This document shows positions 45,526 through 53,856 of a DNA stretch of 64,000 nucleotides, piece by piece. The position numbers were made by a program, and so were the translations under genes. Each line of letters opens with the position of its first letter. Positions within the stretch are counted from its first letter, which is position 1. The notes beneath the pieces are model-generated. The model searched no databases. It worked only from the letters and a program-made list of their open reading frames with translations, and had not been told where the DNA came from. Source of the stretch: Thalassospira lucentensis. Lineage in GTDB: Bacteria; Pseudomonadota; Alphaproteobacteria; Rhodospirillales; Thalassospiraceae. The DNA lies in assembly GCF_011806425.1 (NCBI RefSeq), contig NZ_JAATOV010000001.1, positions 744,001 through 808,000 of the forward strand, written 5' to 3'.

Positions 45526-46118
45526 GCTGCACCGGCATCTTTATCAGATGGATCAAGCCAACCGATATTTCCGTCGGTGCGACGGTACACAACATTCAAT
45601 CCGCCATGTTTGCCATTCCGGAACATAAGTGCCGGAATGTCCCCCAAATCGAGCCGCATGACAGCTTCCCCAACGGAAAGCGTATCAATACGATCGGGCG
45701 TCTCGGCAACAATCACTGGTTCGTAGCCATTTACATGATTGTCATCCGAATGATCATCGTCTTCTTGCGCGATCACATAGTGGACCGCATCAAGGCGTGC
45801 CTGCTCATGTTGGTCCCGGTTGGCGTGATGATCACGCAAGCGCCGTTTGTAGCGCCGCAACTGCTTGGCCACCTTGTCACAAGCCGAGTCAAAGGCAGGA
45901 TAAATTTCATCCGCCGATGCCTTGGCCTGTACCAACATGCCCTTACCGACATGGACCGAAATTTGCGTGTGATAGAGATGCGCCTGTTTGGTGAGTGTCA
46001 CCGTGGCTTCGATCGCATGATCGAAATATTTCTCTACCGCAGGGTCCAACGTCTCGACGACGTGCTCGCGAAGAGCATCACCAACGTCAAGTTGCTTACC
46101 GATAACCGTAATTTGCAT
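45522..46118 (-). CDS. hpf: Ribosome hibernation promoting factor, long form
   Basis: A 198-residue long-type HPF. The N-terminal domain (MQITVIGKQLDVGDALREHVVETLDPAVEKYF... ATVTLTKQAHLYHTQISVHVGKGMLVQAKASADEIYPAFDSACDKVAKQLRRYKRRLRDHH) binds the 30S subunit. The C-terminal domain (EPVIVAETPDRIDTLSVGEAVMRLDLGDIPALMFRNGKHGGLNVVYRRTDGNIGWLDP) dimerises 70S ribosomes into 100S particles. It lies between rpoN (163 bp upstream) and ptsN (4-bp overlap). Expression in stationary phase is expected but no promoter motif is convincing. Confidence 0.95.
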   Translation of the reverse strand: MQITVIGKQLDVGDALREHVVETLDPAVEKYFDHAIEATVTLTKQAHLYHTQISVHVGKGMLVQAKASADEIYPAFDSACDKVAKQLRRYKRRLRDHHANRDQHEQARLDAVHYVIAQEDDDHSDDNHVNGYEPVIVAETPDRIDTLSVGEAVMRLDLGDIPALMFRNGKHGGLNVVYRRTDGNIGWLDPSDKDAGAA

Positions 46119-46281
46119 GGATCGCCTATCCCTCTTTGAGTGACTTCCCAGTACATATGGATGCTTGGGGCCCCTCAGTCAGGAGGCCGCACCATATTCC
46201 CTCGTCATTGCCAAGTCAAGATATGGGTATTCTACCTTATATTACAGCACCTTAGGGCGCTTTATTGGGGTAAAAAAATTG

Positions 46282-47871
46282 CTATTGAGCACGTGACTTC
46301 TTTTCGCGGCGGCGCTGCACCGAAGAAGAAATGCGCATTGCTTCACGGTATTTTGCCACCGTTCGCCGTGCAATGTCGATCCCTTCCTTTTGCAGCAGCT
46401 CAACCAGCTTATCATCTGACAAAATCTTTTTCGGATCTTCCATATCAATCAATGACTTAATCCGATGACGGACAGATTCAGAAGAATATGAATCCCCCCC
46501 GACCGACGATGAAATTGCCGTGGTAAAGAAGTATTTCAGCTCAAACATGCCGCGCGGCGTGGACATGAATTTACCATTGGTCACACGCGAAACCGTACTT
46601 TCGTGCATCCCGATGGCTTCGGCGATGTCACGCAGGATCAAGGGCCGCAAATGCGATACCCCATGGGTAAAGAACCCGTCCTGCTGGCGGACAATCTCGG
46701 TTGAGACCTTCATGATGGTGGTCGCACGCTGATGCAGCGCCTTGACCAGCCAATTCGCGGTTTGCAGCTTTTCCGTCATAAAGCTGCGTTCTTCGCGGTC
46801 ACGCAAACCTGATCCGATTTCCGCGACATATTCTTCGTTCACCAAAACGCGTGGAAGTGCGTCGGTATTCAGTTCCAAATGCCAATTGCCGTTGCCCGCC
46901 GCGCGCATCAAAACATCTGGGATCACCGGGGTTGCGACCTCGCCATCGGCTGTCCGACCCGGGCGCGGATCAAGTGTTTTGATCTCGGCAATCATGTCGT
47001 GCAAATCGTCGGCATCAACACCACAAATCCGGCGCAACCGATCAAATTCGCGCTTGGCCAGCAATTCCAAATTGGCCAACAAGGCGGCCATCGCCGGATC
47101 AAACCGGTTTAAATCGCGCAATTGCAGTTCAAGACATTCGGCCAGATCGCGGGCAAAGATCCCGACCGGATCAAACCCCTGCATGACCGACAGGACCTGC
47201 TTCACATCTGACAATTCGCATTCAAGCGACGAAGAAACCTCGTCCAGCGCCCCGCTGATATAGCCATTCTCATCAAGCATATCGATCAGATAGCTGCCAA
47301 TCATCCGTGACCGGGCATCGGCAAAGGCAATATTCAGCTGATCATCAAGGGATTGGCGCAGGGTTGCTTCGTCGGCCAGCGTCTGTTCAAGACTGGGCAG
47401 TTCATCCCCACCAGGCCCAGCAGAACCCGAACCACCGCCACCACCCGAAGCCCCGCCACTATAGGACTCGGAATAGTCGTGGTTGCCGGGCAAGGGTGCG
47501 CCATTTTGCGAAATTTCGCCTTCGCCGTCATACAGCGCATCGCTGGCAACGTCCAGCGGACTATCCCCCGCCCCCATGGTTTCACTGGCGGTCAGGCGGT
47601 CTGTGCCAAACTGGTCATCGCGGTCGGTAAAATTATCGCTGGTACGCTGATCAAGGCCTTCATCGCCATTGCCCACTGCGCCGTCCCCGGCTTCGGCATA
47701 TGTTTGCCCCGGGTCCGCACGCTCTAGCAGCGGATTTTCCAGCAGCTCACTGTCAATGAAGTTGGAAAGTTCAATATTGTTGAATTGCAACAGCTTAATC
47801 GCCTGCTGCAATTGCGGCGTCATGACAAGAGACTGAGACTGGCGAAGATCAAGCCGCGCCTTCAGGGCCAT
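46282..47871 (-). CDS. rpoN: RNA polymerase sigma-54 factor
   Basis: A 529-residue sigma-54. Region I LRQSQSLVMTPQLQQAIKLLQFNNIELSNFI at the N-terminus binds activators and core; a long acidic and glycine-rich region II (about 55-150, including GGASGGGGGSGSAGPGG) follows; the core-binding region, HTH (MHESTVSRVTNGKF) and the RpoN box ARRTVAKYREAMRI at the C-terminus are complete. Length is in the usual alphaproteobacterial range. It lies immediately downstream of lptB (43-bp gap) and upstream of hpf-ptsN, the standard order. Confidence 0.97.
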   Translation of the reverse strand: MALKARLDLRQSQSLVMTPQLQQAIKLLQFNNIELSNFIDSELLENPLLERADPGQTYAEAGDGAVGNGDEGLDQRTSDNFTDRDDQFGTDRLTASETMGAGDSPLDVASDALYDGEGEISQNGAPLPGNHDYSESYSGGASGGGGGSGSAGPGGDELPSLEQTLADEATLRQSLDDQLNIAFADARSRMIGSYLIDMLDENGYISGALDEVSSSLECELSDVKQVLSVMQGFDPVGIFARDLAECLELQLRDLNRFDPAMAALLANLELLAKREFDRLRRICGVDADDLHDMIAEIKTLDPRPGRTADGEVATPVIPDVLMRAAGNGNWHLELNTDALPRVLVNEEYVAEIGSGLRDREERSFMTEKLQTANWLVKALHQRATTIMKVSTEIVRQQDGFFTHGVSHLRPLILRDIAEAIGMHESTVSRVTNGKFMSTPRGMFELKYFFTTAISSSVGGDSYSSESVRHRIKSLIDMEDPKKILSDDKLVELLQKEGIDIARRTVAKYREAMRISSSVQRRREKKSRAQ

Positions 47872-47914
47872 TTATGCACTACCCCGTGTCAATCCGATTC
47901 TCCCCAAGAAATGG

Positions 47915-48727
47915 TCAAAGGCTGAAACGATCGCCCAGATAAACCCTTCGAACGTCATCATTTCTAACGATTTCGTCGGGACCACCTTCCATCAAAACCC
48001 GGCCATCATGCAAGATATATGCCCGGTCAATGATGTCGAGAGTCTCGCGCACATTGTGGTCAGTAATCAAGACCCCAATGCCACGATCTTTCAGATGCCG
48101 CACAAGATCACGGATATCGCCCACGGCAATCGGGTCAATCCCGGCCAATGGTTCGTCAAGCAGAACAAAGTTCGGATGGGCTGCCAAGGCGCGCGCAATC
48201 TCGCAACGGCGGCGTTCGCCACCCGAAAGCGCAAGTGCTGGCGTGCGGCGCAAATGCTCGATGGCAAATTCCGCCAAAAGGTCTTCAAGGTTCTGTTCGC
48301 GTTTGATGCGGTCATCTTCGACCACCTCAAGCACGGACATGATATTTTGCTCAACCGTCATGCCGCGGAAAATCGACGCTTCCTGGGGCAAATAGCCAAT
48401 CCCAAGGCGCGCGCGTTGATACATCGGCATTGATGTAATGTCGCGCCCATCAAGCGATATGGTCCCGCGATCAGATCCGATCAAACCGGTAATGATGTAA
48501 AAACTGGTCGTCTTGCCTGCACCGTTTGGCCCCAAAAGACCAACTGCTTCACCACGCTGCACCGACATCGACACATCTTTAAGAACCGGGCGCTTCTTGA
48601 AACTTTTGCCAAGATTGTGCGCCACCAGTCCCTTATTCGCCGTGACCAGACGCGGTCCACCTTCTACAGAAGATGCCGCTTGTCCGATTGCTGTGTCGGA
48701 TTTTACGCCTTTGCGCGACCAGAACAA
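47915..48727 (-). CDS. lptB: Lipopolysaccharide export ABC ATPase LptB
   Basis: A 270-residue ATPase that powers LPS extraction by LptB2FGC. Walker [10 protein letters not shown] with K72, Q-loop [14 protein letters not shown], signature LSGGERRR, Walker [14 protein letters not shown] and switch [11 protein letters not shown] are all present. Compared with E. coli LptB it has about 30 additional N-terminal residues; the TTG start is supported by AAAGGT upstream, but an internal start cannot be excluded. It follows lptC and lptA in the same direction; lptF and lptG are not in the window. Confidence 0.95.
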   Translation of the reverse strand: MFWSRKGVKSDTAIGQAASSVEGGPRLVTANKGLVAHNLGKSFKKRPVLKDVSMSVQRGEAVGLLGPNGAGKTTSFYIITGLIGSDRGTISLDGRDITSMPMYQRARLGIGYLPQEASIFRGMTVEQNIMSVLEVVEDDRIKREQNLEDLLAEFAIEHLRRTPALALSGGERRRCEIARALAAHPNFVLLDEPLAGIDPIAVGDIRDLVRHLKDRGIGVLITDHNVRETLDIIDRAYILHDGRVLMEGGPDEIVRNDDVRRVYLGDRFSL

Positions 48728-48777
48728 ATTACCGACCTTTCTTCAATTACCTTCCCGGCGACTGCCAGGCTGTCTTT

Positions 48778-49644
48778 TTAATCTTTTTCTGGGATCAGAA
48801 GGCCCCGGACACGGCTTTTACCGCCCCCATCGCCATTGGTTGTCAAACGACTGATCCCGGTATTGAGGTCAACGACCGCACGATCACCATTCAGCTGGTT
48901 TTCCCCGCGCGTGATCTTAACCGATCCAATCAAGGTAGCGATACCTGTTTTCGCATCATAAACCCCTTGATTGCCAACGACAAAGTCTGTGGGGGTGCGG
49001 ATTGTCACATTGCCGTCGCCGTCAATGCGGCGCAATTCATTGGTGCCACCTTTGCCCGCCTCGAACCGCGCGGTCAGGGTATCGCCGCGCAATGTCCGAT
49101 TGCCGGCAACAGCAACCGCATCACCGCGTGCCACCGCAATGCGGTCCGTTTCCCAATATTCAAGGCTTTCTTGCGCCGTCAGGGTTTCTTTCGGGGTTTT
49201 GTATTTCAAATCATTCCCGGTCAAAACCACAACTGCCTTATCAATATCATAGACCGCCTTATCGCCGGTCGCGACATCGGTATCAGATGATAATGTGACA
49301 TTGCCGGTTGCAACGATGCGGTAAATCTCGCTATTGCCATCGCGGTCGCGATACAGCGCACGCAGCTCATCGGCATCAATCCGAGACGTTCCGCGCTTGG
49401 CCACCGCATTGCCGTTCGCAATCAGGACTTGCTCGTTTCGGCGCCATTCGATGCCGTTATCGGCCTCAACCTCAAGCCCGCCGCCATTGCCTTGCGCCAA
49501 GCCAAGCGGGCTTGCATTGGCGTCCCCCACGAACGCGGTCTGCATCAAGGCCCCAGCCCCAACAAGAGCACTGCCCAAAAGAACTGTCGCCAAAAAGCGC
49601 CCTGCGGCTGCCTGTGTGCGGGCCAAACGCGCCGTTGCGATCAT
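48778..49644 (-). CDS. lptA: LPS transport periplasmic protein LptA
   Basis: A 288-residue exported OstA-fold protein that bridges LPS from the inner to the outer membrane. A hydrophobic signal segment occupies about 12-45 (FLATVLLGSALVGAGALMQTAFVGDANA), then repeated beta-jellyroll units (VEADNGIEWRRNEQVLIANGNAVAKRG; GNVTLSSDTDVATGDKAVYDIDKAVVVLTG; LKYKTPKETLTAQESLEYW). It is longer than E. coli LptA (185) because of additional beta repeats, normal for alphaproteobacteria. The ATG overlaps the lptC stop by four bases; lptB follows after 50 bp. Confidence 0.92.
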   Translation of the reverse strand: MIATARLARTQAAAGRFLATVLLGSALVGAGALMQTAFVGDANASPLGLAQGNGGGLEVEADNGIEWRRNEQVLIANGNAVAKRGTSRIDADELRALYRDRDGNSEIYRIVATGNVTLSSDTDVATGDKAVYDIDKAVVVLTGNDLKYKTPKETLTAQESLEYWETDRIAVARGDAVAVAGNRTLRGDTLTARFEAGKGGTNELRRIDGDGNVTIRTPTDFVVGNQGVYDAKTGIATLIGSVKITRGENQLNGDRAVVDLNTGISRLTTNGDGGGKSRVRGLLIPEKD

Positions 49645-50348
49645 GACTTCCCTTTCAATGCGCTATCGAAAATCACCATTTTGGCATTCCCCAAAAAACG
49701 GATCACTTTGCCTTTGTTTTCAAGCTCAAAGCCTGAATCCGAATTGATCGTGCCAAACGGTCCCTGCCCATCGACGGGTACCGATCCCCTGGCATTGCCT
49801 TCATTCATTTCGACTTCGGCTTTCTGGGTGTGAAGTTCGAAACCGTTATCGTGATACATATTCACCGCCCCGACCAAGTCAAGCAAACCGTCGGTTTCGG
49901 TATAGAACCCTTCATTGGCCGTCAGCGCGATCCACGACCCATCCTTAAGCGTCATGTCCGCTTGGGGCGCATCAAGATACACATGATCGTCATGTCCGTC
50001 CTCGGCCTTGCTTTCGACGGCTTCCTGCGCGGTAACCGTAAAAGGCTGACGATTGCCATCAACCCCGAAAAAGCGCGGATTGGACATCGCGACATTTTCC
50101 ATCAAATCCTCTGGGGATGTGGAAAATCCAACGCGGAAACCGCTTTCCTGCACTTCTTCGATTTGGGGCCACAAAACCACAAGCGCCATCAACGTCATGG
50201 CGATCAACGGCAAAACGAATTTCAACGACCGTACAATGATCCGACGAAACGGGCTGATAGACACATTGCGCCGCCCGGACGGCATCCGATCGCGACTGCG
50301 TGCATCACGCGCTGCTTTTTCATCCAGTTTCGCCTGATCTTCGGTCAT
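49641..50348 (-). CDS. lptC: LPS export bitopic protein LptC
   Basis: A 235-residue protein with a basic N-terminus, one membrane helix at about 38-62 (IIVRSLKFVLPLIAMTLMALVVLWPQIEEV), and a periplasmic beta-jellyroll (MSNPRFFGVDGNRQPFTVTAQEAVESK... MTLKDGSWIALTANEGFYTETDGLLDLVGAVNMYHDNGFELHTQKAEVEM). It connects the LptB2FG exporter to LptA. It is translationally coupled to lptA (4-bp overlap) and starts two bases after the kdsD stop. Confidence 0.92.
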   Translation of the reverse strand: MTEDQAKLDEKAARDARSRDRMPSGRRNVSISPFRRIIVRSLKFVLPLIAMTLMALVVLWPQIEEVQESGFRVGFSTSPEDLMENVAMSNPRFFGVDGNRQPFTVTAQEAVESKAEDGHDDHVYLDAPQADMTLKDGSWIALTANEGFYTETDGLLDLVGAVNMYHDNGFELHTQKAEVEMNEGNARGSVPVDGQGPFGTINSDSGFELENKGKVIRFLGNAKMVIFDSALKGKS

Positions 50349-50350
50349 GC

Positions 50351-51391
50351 TTAGGCAACCCCCGACCGCAAAAGATCATGGATATGAACCAAGCCAACCG
50401 GCACACCAGCCTCATCCAAAACAAACAACGCGGTGATGCTGCGATCATTCATAATCGCAAGGGCCTCAACCGCCAGCGCCATTTCGCTGGTTACTTTCGG
50501 ACCGACGGTCATGACATTGGCAACCGTCATCGCCACCAAGTCATCGGCCATATGGCGACGCAAATCACCATCGGTAACGATCCCAACCAATTCGCCCTGA
50601 TCACCCAACACCCCAACACAGCCAAACGAATGGCTGGTCATGGTGACAAGCGCCTCTGACATCAGCGCGTCTTTGGCGATCAGCGGCAGGCTTTCGACGG
50701 GATGCATAACATCACGAACATGCAGCAATCGCTGACCCAACTTGCCACCGGGGTGGAACGTCCGAAAATCTTCGGCCGAAAAGCCGCGACGCTCCATCAA
50801 GGTCACGGCCAACGCATCCGCCAGTGCAAGCATCGCCGTGGTCGAGGTTGTTGGGGCTTGTTTGTTCGGGCAGGCTTCCGGACTGGCTGGCAGAACCAGC
50901 GGGCAATCGCTTTGCGCGGCAAGCGAGCTTTGCGGTTTGCGCGTCATGCCAATCAACGGCACGTTAAAGCGCCGGGTAAAGGCGATAATATCGGAAAGTT
51001 CGGGGGTTTCACCGGAATTGGACAAGGCCAAAACCCCGTCATCCTTGCCAATCATGCCAAGGTCGCCATGGCTTGCTTCGGCCGGATGCACAAAGAATGA
51101 TGGCGTCCCGGTAGAGGCAAAAGTCGCCGCAATTTTCTTGGCGATATGTCCGCTTTTGCCCATACCCGTGATCACAAGACGGCCTTTCAGCCCCTCAATC
51201 AGGTCAATCGCCGCACAAAAAGCCCCATCAAGCGATTCTGCCAACTCGCGCAAAGCCGTTGCTTCGATCTCAAGCACCCGGCGCGCGACCGCAAGATCGG
51301 CCTTTGAGGCCGGCGCAGCACGATATCCGGAAGTCTGATGGCTGTTCTCGGTATTGGACTGTTGGGTCTTGGCGTGTTGGGTCACTGTCAT
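50351..51391 (-). CDS. kdsD: Arabinose-5-phosphate isomerase (KdsD/KpsF)
   Basis: A 346-residue isomerase making arabinose-5-phosphate for Kdo synthesis, hence LPS inner core. SIS domain at about 60-200 (GRLVITGMGKSGHIAKKIAATFASTGTPSFFVHPAEASHGDLGM; LALSNSGETPELSDI), then two CBS domains at about 220-345 (MHPVESLPLIAKDALMSEALVTMTSHSFGCVGVLGDQGELVGIVTDGDLRRHM). It is the first gene of kdsD-lptC-lptA-lptB-rpoN-hpf-ptsN, all on the minus strand with minimal gaps, linking Kdo supply to LPS export. Confidence 0.95.
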   Translation of the reverse strand: MTVTQHAKTQQSNTENSHQTSGYRAAPASKADLAVARRVLEIEATALRELAESLDGAFCAAIDLIEGLKGRLVITGMGKSGHIAKKIAATFASTGTPSFFVHPAEASHGDLGMIGKDDGVLALSNSGETPELSDIIAFTRRFNVPLIGMTRKPQSSLAAQSDCPLVLPASPEACPNKQAPTTSTTAMLALADALAVTLMERRGFSAEDFRTFHPGGKLGQRLLHVRDVMHPVESLPLIAKDALMSEALVTMTSHSFGCVGVLGDQGELVGIVTDGDLRRHMADDLVAMTVANVMTVGPKVTSEMALAVEALAIMNDRSITALFVLDEAGVPVGLVHIHDLLRSGVA

Positions 51392-51602
51392 CTGTTTCTT
51401 TTTGCGTTTCCTGCCCCGAACGTGGGCCGCGTCGCACCTGCTAGGACGGTTAGGCGCATTGACACATATAATCGGTCAATTTGCCAAAACTATGAACCCG
51501 GCATTGGTGGGGGTCAATTATCTTGCACATCCCACCTTTGCAGTTCGTTAACCCGGTGTCTTTGGCCCAGATCAGACAGGTTCAAAAAAAGACTGGCAAA
51601 AA

Positions 51603-52214
51603 CTAGTGGGCAAAAATATCGGTTTCGTCCCAACCGGCAAGATCCAAGGTCGCACGTGTCGGCAGGAAGTCGAAACAAGCCTGCGCAAGTGCGGTCCGAC
51701 CTTCGCGGGCCAAACGACGATCCAGCTCTTCTTTGGCTTTATGCAGGTACAAAACGTCCGACGCTGCATAATCAATCTGTTCTTTGGAAAGCTCAGCAGC
51801 GCCCCAATCAGAACTTTGCTGCTGTTTGGAAATCTCGACCCCGACCAATTCACGCAACAGGTCTTTCAGACCGTGACGGTCGGTATAGGTGCGGATCAGC
51901 TTGGAGGCAATTTTGGTGCAATAGACCGGTGCACAACGCACACCAAGATATTTGTCCATCACCGCAATGTCGAAACGCCCAAAGTGAAACAGCTTCAGAA
52001 CGCTTTCATCCGCCAGAAGCTTTTTTAGGTTCGGCGCGCTGTAATCTTCCCCATCAAACTTGACCAGATGGGCATTGCCATCCCCGCTGGACAATTGCAC
52101 GACGCATAAACGGTCGCGGTGCGGGTTAAGCCCCATGGTTTCACTGTCAATGGCGACAACCTTACCAAGGTCAAGGTCACCCGGCAGATCGCCGAGATGG
52201 AGGAAATTGGTCAT
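51603..52214 (-). CDS. Ribonuclease D-like 3'-5' exonuclease
   Basis: A 203-residue DEDDy exonuclease. Visible catalytic acids: the Asp/Glu pair in VAIDSETMGL, an Asp in FHFGRFDIAVMDKYLG, and Tyr/Asp in IDYAASDVLYLHKAKEEL. It contains only the exonuclease domain, without the HRDC domains of full RNase D, a short type common in alphaproteobacteria that probably trims tRNA or other RNA ends. ATG 52214 has GGAG seven bases upstream; the open frame back to 52319 runs into the low-GC neighbour region and is not conserved. It stands 211 bp from kdsD on the same strand. Confidence 0.9.
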   Translation of the reverse strand: MTNFLHLGDLPGDLDLGKVVAIDSETMGLNPHRDRLCVVQLSSGDGNAHLVKFDGEDYSAPNLKKLLADESVLKLFHFGRFDIAVMDKYLGVRCAPVYCTKIASKLIRTYTDRHGLKDLLRELVGVEISKQQQSSDWGAAELSKEQIDYAASDVLYLHKAKEELDRRLAREGRTALAQACFDFLPTRATLDLAGWDETDIFAH

Positions 52215-52397
52215 TACGATGCTCCAGAAGGTCAGGATTTTCCTGTTCTTAACACAGCAAACTGCGCATCGCATCGCAAAAGTCGCACGCACTGAGGAAG
52301 GTCCGCTTATCAACAGCATTAAGAAAGTGACTAGCCACCAATTTCAATTTAAGATTGCCCTACACTCGACACATACCATTACACAGGTCCTTGTATT

Positions 52398-53378
52398 ATG
52401 AGTATCAAAAAACCTTCTACAAATGCGTCCACAGCCTTTAAAACTATTGGATTTCTATGTTTGTTATTAGTAGCTGGAAATCTTATTCTCCTGTGTACTT
52501 GGTTTGATGTAATCATTGAACAAAGATACAACTTTTACATATCTTTTTTTGCTTCATCCTTAGAAAGTCTAGTCTTCTTTATATTCATTGGATTGGCATT
52601 GGCAATATACAGCTTTAGAAGACCGGAGTCTGAGTTACTCGAAAACAGAATTTGGTACTTATACTCTAGCGAGCATGCTACGGATGAATCACTACAATAC
52701 AATAAAAATCAAATAAAGAAACTTGCCGCATTTTGTAAATCCGCAACCGGAAAAATCACAATTACTGACTATGATGCGTCAATGAATGCATACCGTATCG
52801 AAGTCGAAAAGCGATACACACTGCAAAACATGTTTAAAGACCGAGATTACGAAGACGTGATAGATATCTCAATCTCACCAGACTCGATCGAGAGTGATCA
52901 ATTAGAAATGAATTTAGGTGGTGTGCAGAGCAAAGTCATGGGGGAGATACACCTATTTCAAACCACGGTCATTGGTGAAGCACCTGTTAAGCACAATGAA
53001 AAAGTCATAAAGATAACTGATCAAGACTATAAAACTAAAATAGGCATTAGAATTCCTGCAAACGGAACAACTGAATATGAGTTTAATTACTGGATGTGGT
53101 GCCTTGTAGGAGAGCCAAATGTAACACAAGTTCTTAGATACACCGAGACTTTAAAGACCACTATTGTTAACCACTGGGATGGAAAAGCGGTGATTAGCCT
53201 AAAAGGTCAGGAGGGTCCTGTACAATCCTTGGAACATAATGCTCAGTTAGATCTCGAAGAACGGAAAAAGTTCACACCAGCAGATAACTTGACATTTTGG
53301 TGGAGAGATCCAAATACAATAGCTCAGCCATCAGATGACAGTTCGCCAACCAAATCCGAAAGTTCAGTTGCAAATTAG
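52398..53378 (+). CDS. Low-GC orphan membrane protein of unknown function
   Basis: A 326-residue protein I cannot assign. Two membrane helices near the N-terminus (about 15-39 and 47-70) are followed by a long soluble domain (90-300), probably beta-rich, with several Trp/Tyr/Asn segments (EYEFNYWMWCLVGEPNVTQVLRYTETLKTTIVNHWDGKAVISLKGQEG) and a polar Ser/Pro tail. There is no catalytic motif I recognise. The gene is strikingly AT-rich, with AAA/ATA codons avoided by its neighbours, and it lies between an exonuclease gene and tRNA-Leu: an accessory gene probably acquired by transfer. The start has only a weak AGG upstream. A 10-codon ORF and a strong terminator follow. Confidence 0.7.
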   Translation: MSIKKPSTNASTAFKTIGFLCLLLVAGNLILLCTWFDVIIEQRYNFYISFFASSLESLVFFIFIGLALAIYSFRRPESELLENRIWYLYSSEHATDESLQYNKNQIKKLAAFCKSATGKITITDYDASMNAYRIEVEKRYTLQNMFKDRDYEDVIDISISPDSIESDQLEMNLGGVQSKVMGEIHLFQTTVIGEAPVKHNEKVIKITDQDYKTKIGIRIPANGTTEYEFNYWMWCLVGEPNVTQVLRYTETLKTTIVNHWDGKAVISLKGQEGPVQSLEHNAQLDLEERKKFTPADNLTFWWRDPNTIAQPSDDSSPTKSESSVAN

Positions 53379-53426
53379 TAACTAAAATGGTTTAGATTAT
53401 TGGCAGGATCAATAAAGGAGGTAGCC

Positions 53427-53459
53427 ATGACTTACATAAGCGGCGACCAAAGCGGATAA
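53427..53459 (+). CDS. Ten-codon ORF with a near-perfect Shine-Dalgarno sequence
   Basis: ATG through TAA encodes MTYISGDQSG. The sequence AAAGGAGG at 53414-53421 sits five bases before the ATG, the strongest ribosome-binding site of the neighbourhood. It follows the low-GC gene by 48 bp and ends 17 bp before a strong terminator. It may be a real micropeptide, a regulatory leader, or the 5' stub of a deleted gene; sequence alone does not decide. Confidence 0.35.
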   Translation: MTYISGDQSG

Positions 53460-53476
53460 AAACAATCACTTAGCCC

Positions 53477-53513
53477 AAAAAAAAGGCCCCGCAAAATTTT
53501 GTGGGGCCTTTTT
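53477..53513. terminator. Strong bidirectional terminator after the low-GC locus
   Basis: Stem AAAAGGCCCCGCAAAA / TTTTGTGGGGCCTTTT with a single G-T pair, flanked by eight A and five T. It terminates the low-GC plus-strand transcript and can also stop tRNA-Leu read-through. Confidence 0.92.
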
Positions 53514-53547
53514 CGATTCTAAACATCGGCTAGTGCCCAAAACGACA

Positions 53548-53579
53548 ATACCCCAGCACATTTGAAATGTGCTGGGGTA

Positions 53580-53580
<1 letters not shown>
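53548..53580 (-). terminator. Perfect inverted repeat at the 3' end of tRNA-Leu
   Basis: Arms ATACCCCAGCACATTT and AAATGTGCTGGGGTAT are exact complements separated by one base. It begins at the encoded CCA end of tRNA-Leu and is followed on the minus strand by ATTGTCGTTTTGGG. It is probably a terminator or processing hairpin for the tRNA. Confidence 0.75.
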
Positions 53581-53666
<86 letters not shown>

Positions 53667-53856
53667 ATAGGGGCATCTGGTTTGTTCGGCGGGATCCGCC
53701 GGAACGGGGCGGAATATACGCGGTCAGCTTGAAGTGTCAACCACCTTTTTGATGGTTTGATGAAACTAAATCACGTCAGATGTGTATGTGTTTGGCCAAT
53801 GCCGGAAACATCCGGGTTTTCTTGGGATTTTGGCGTTTTTATCAGGCCACCTCGCC

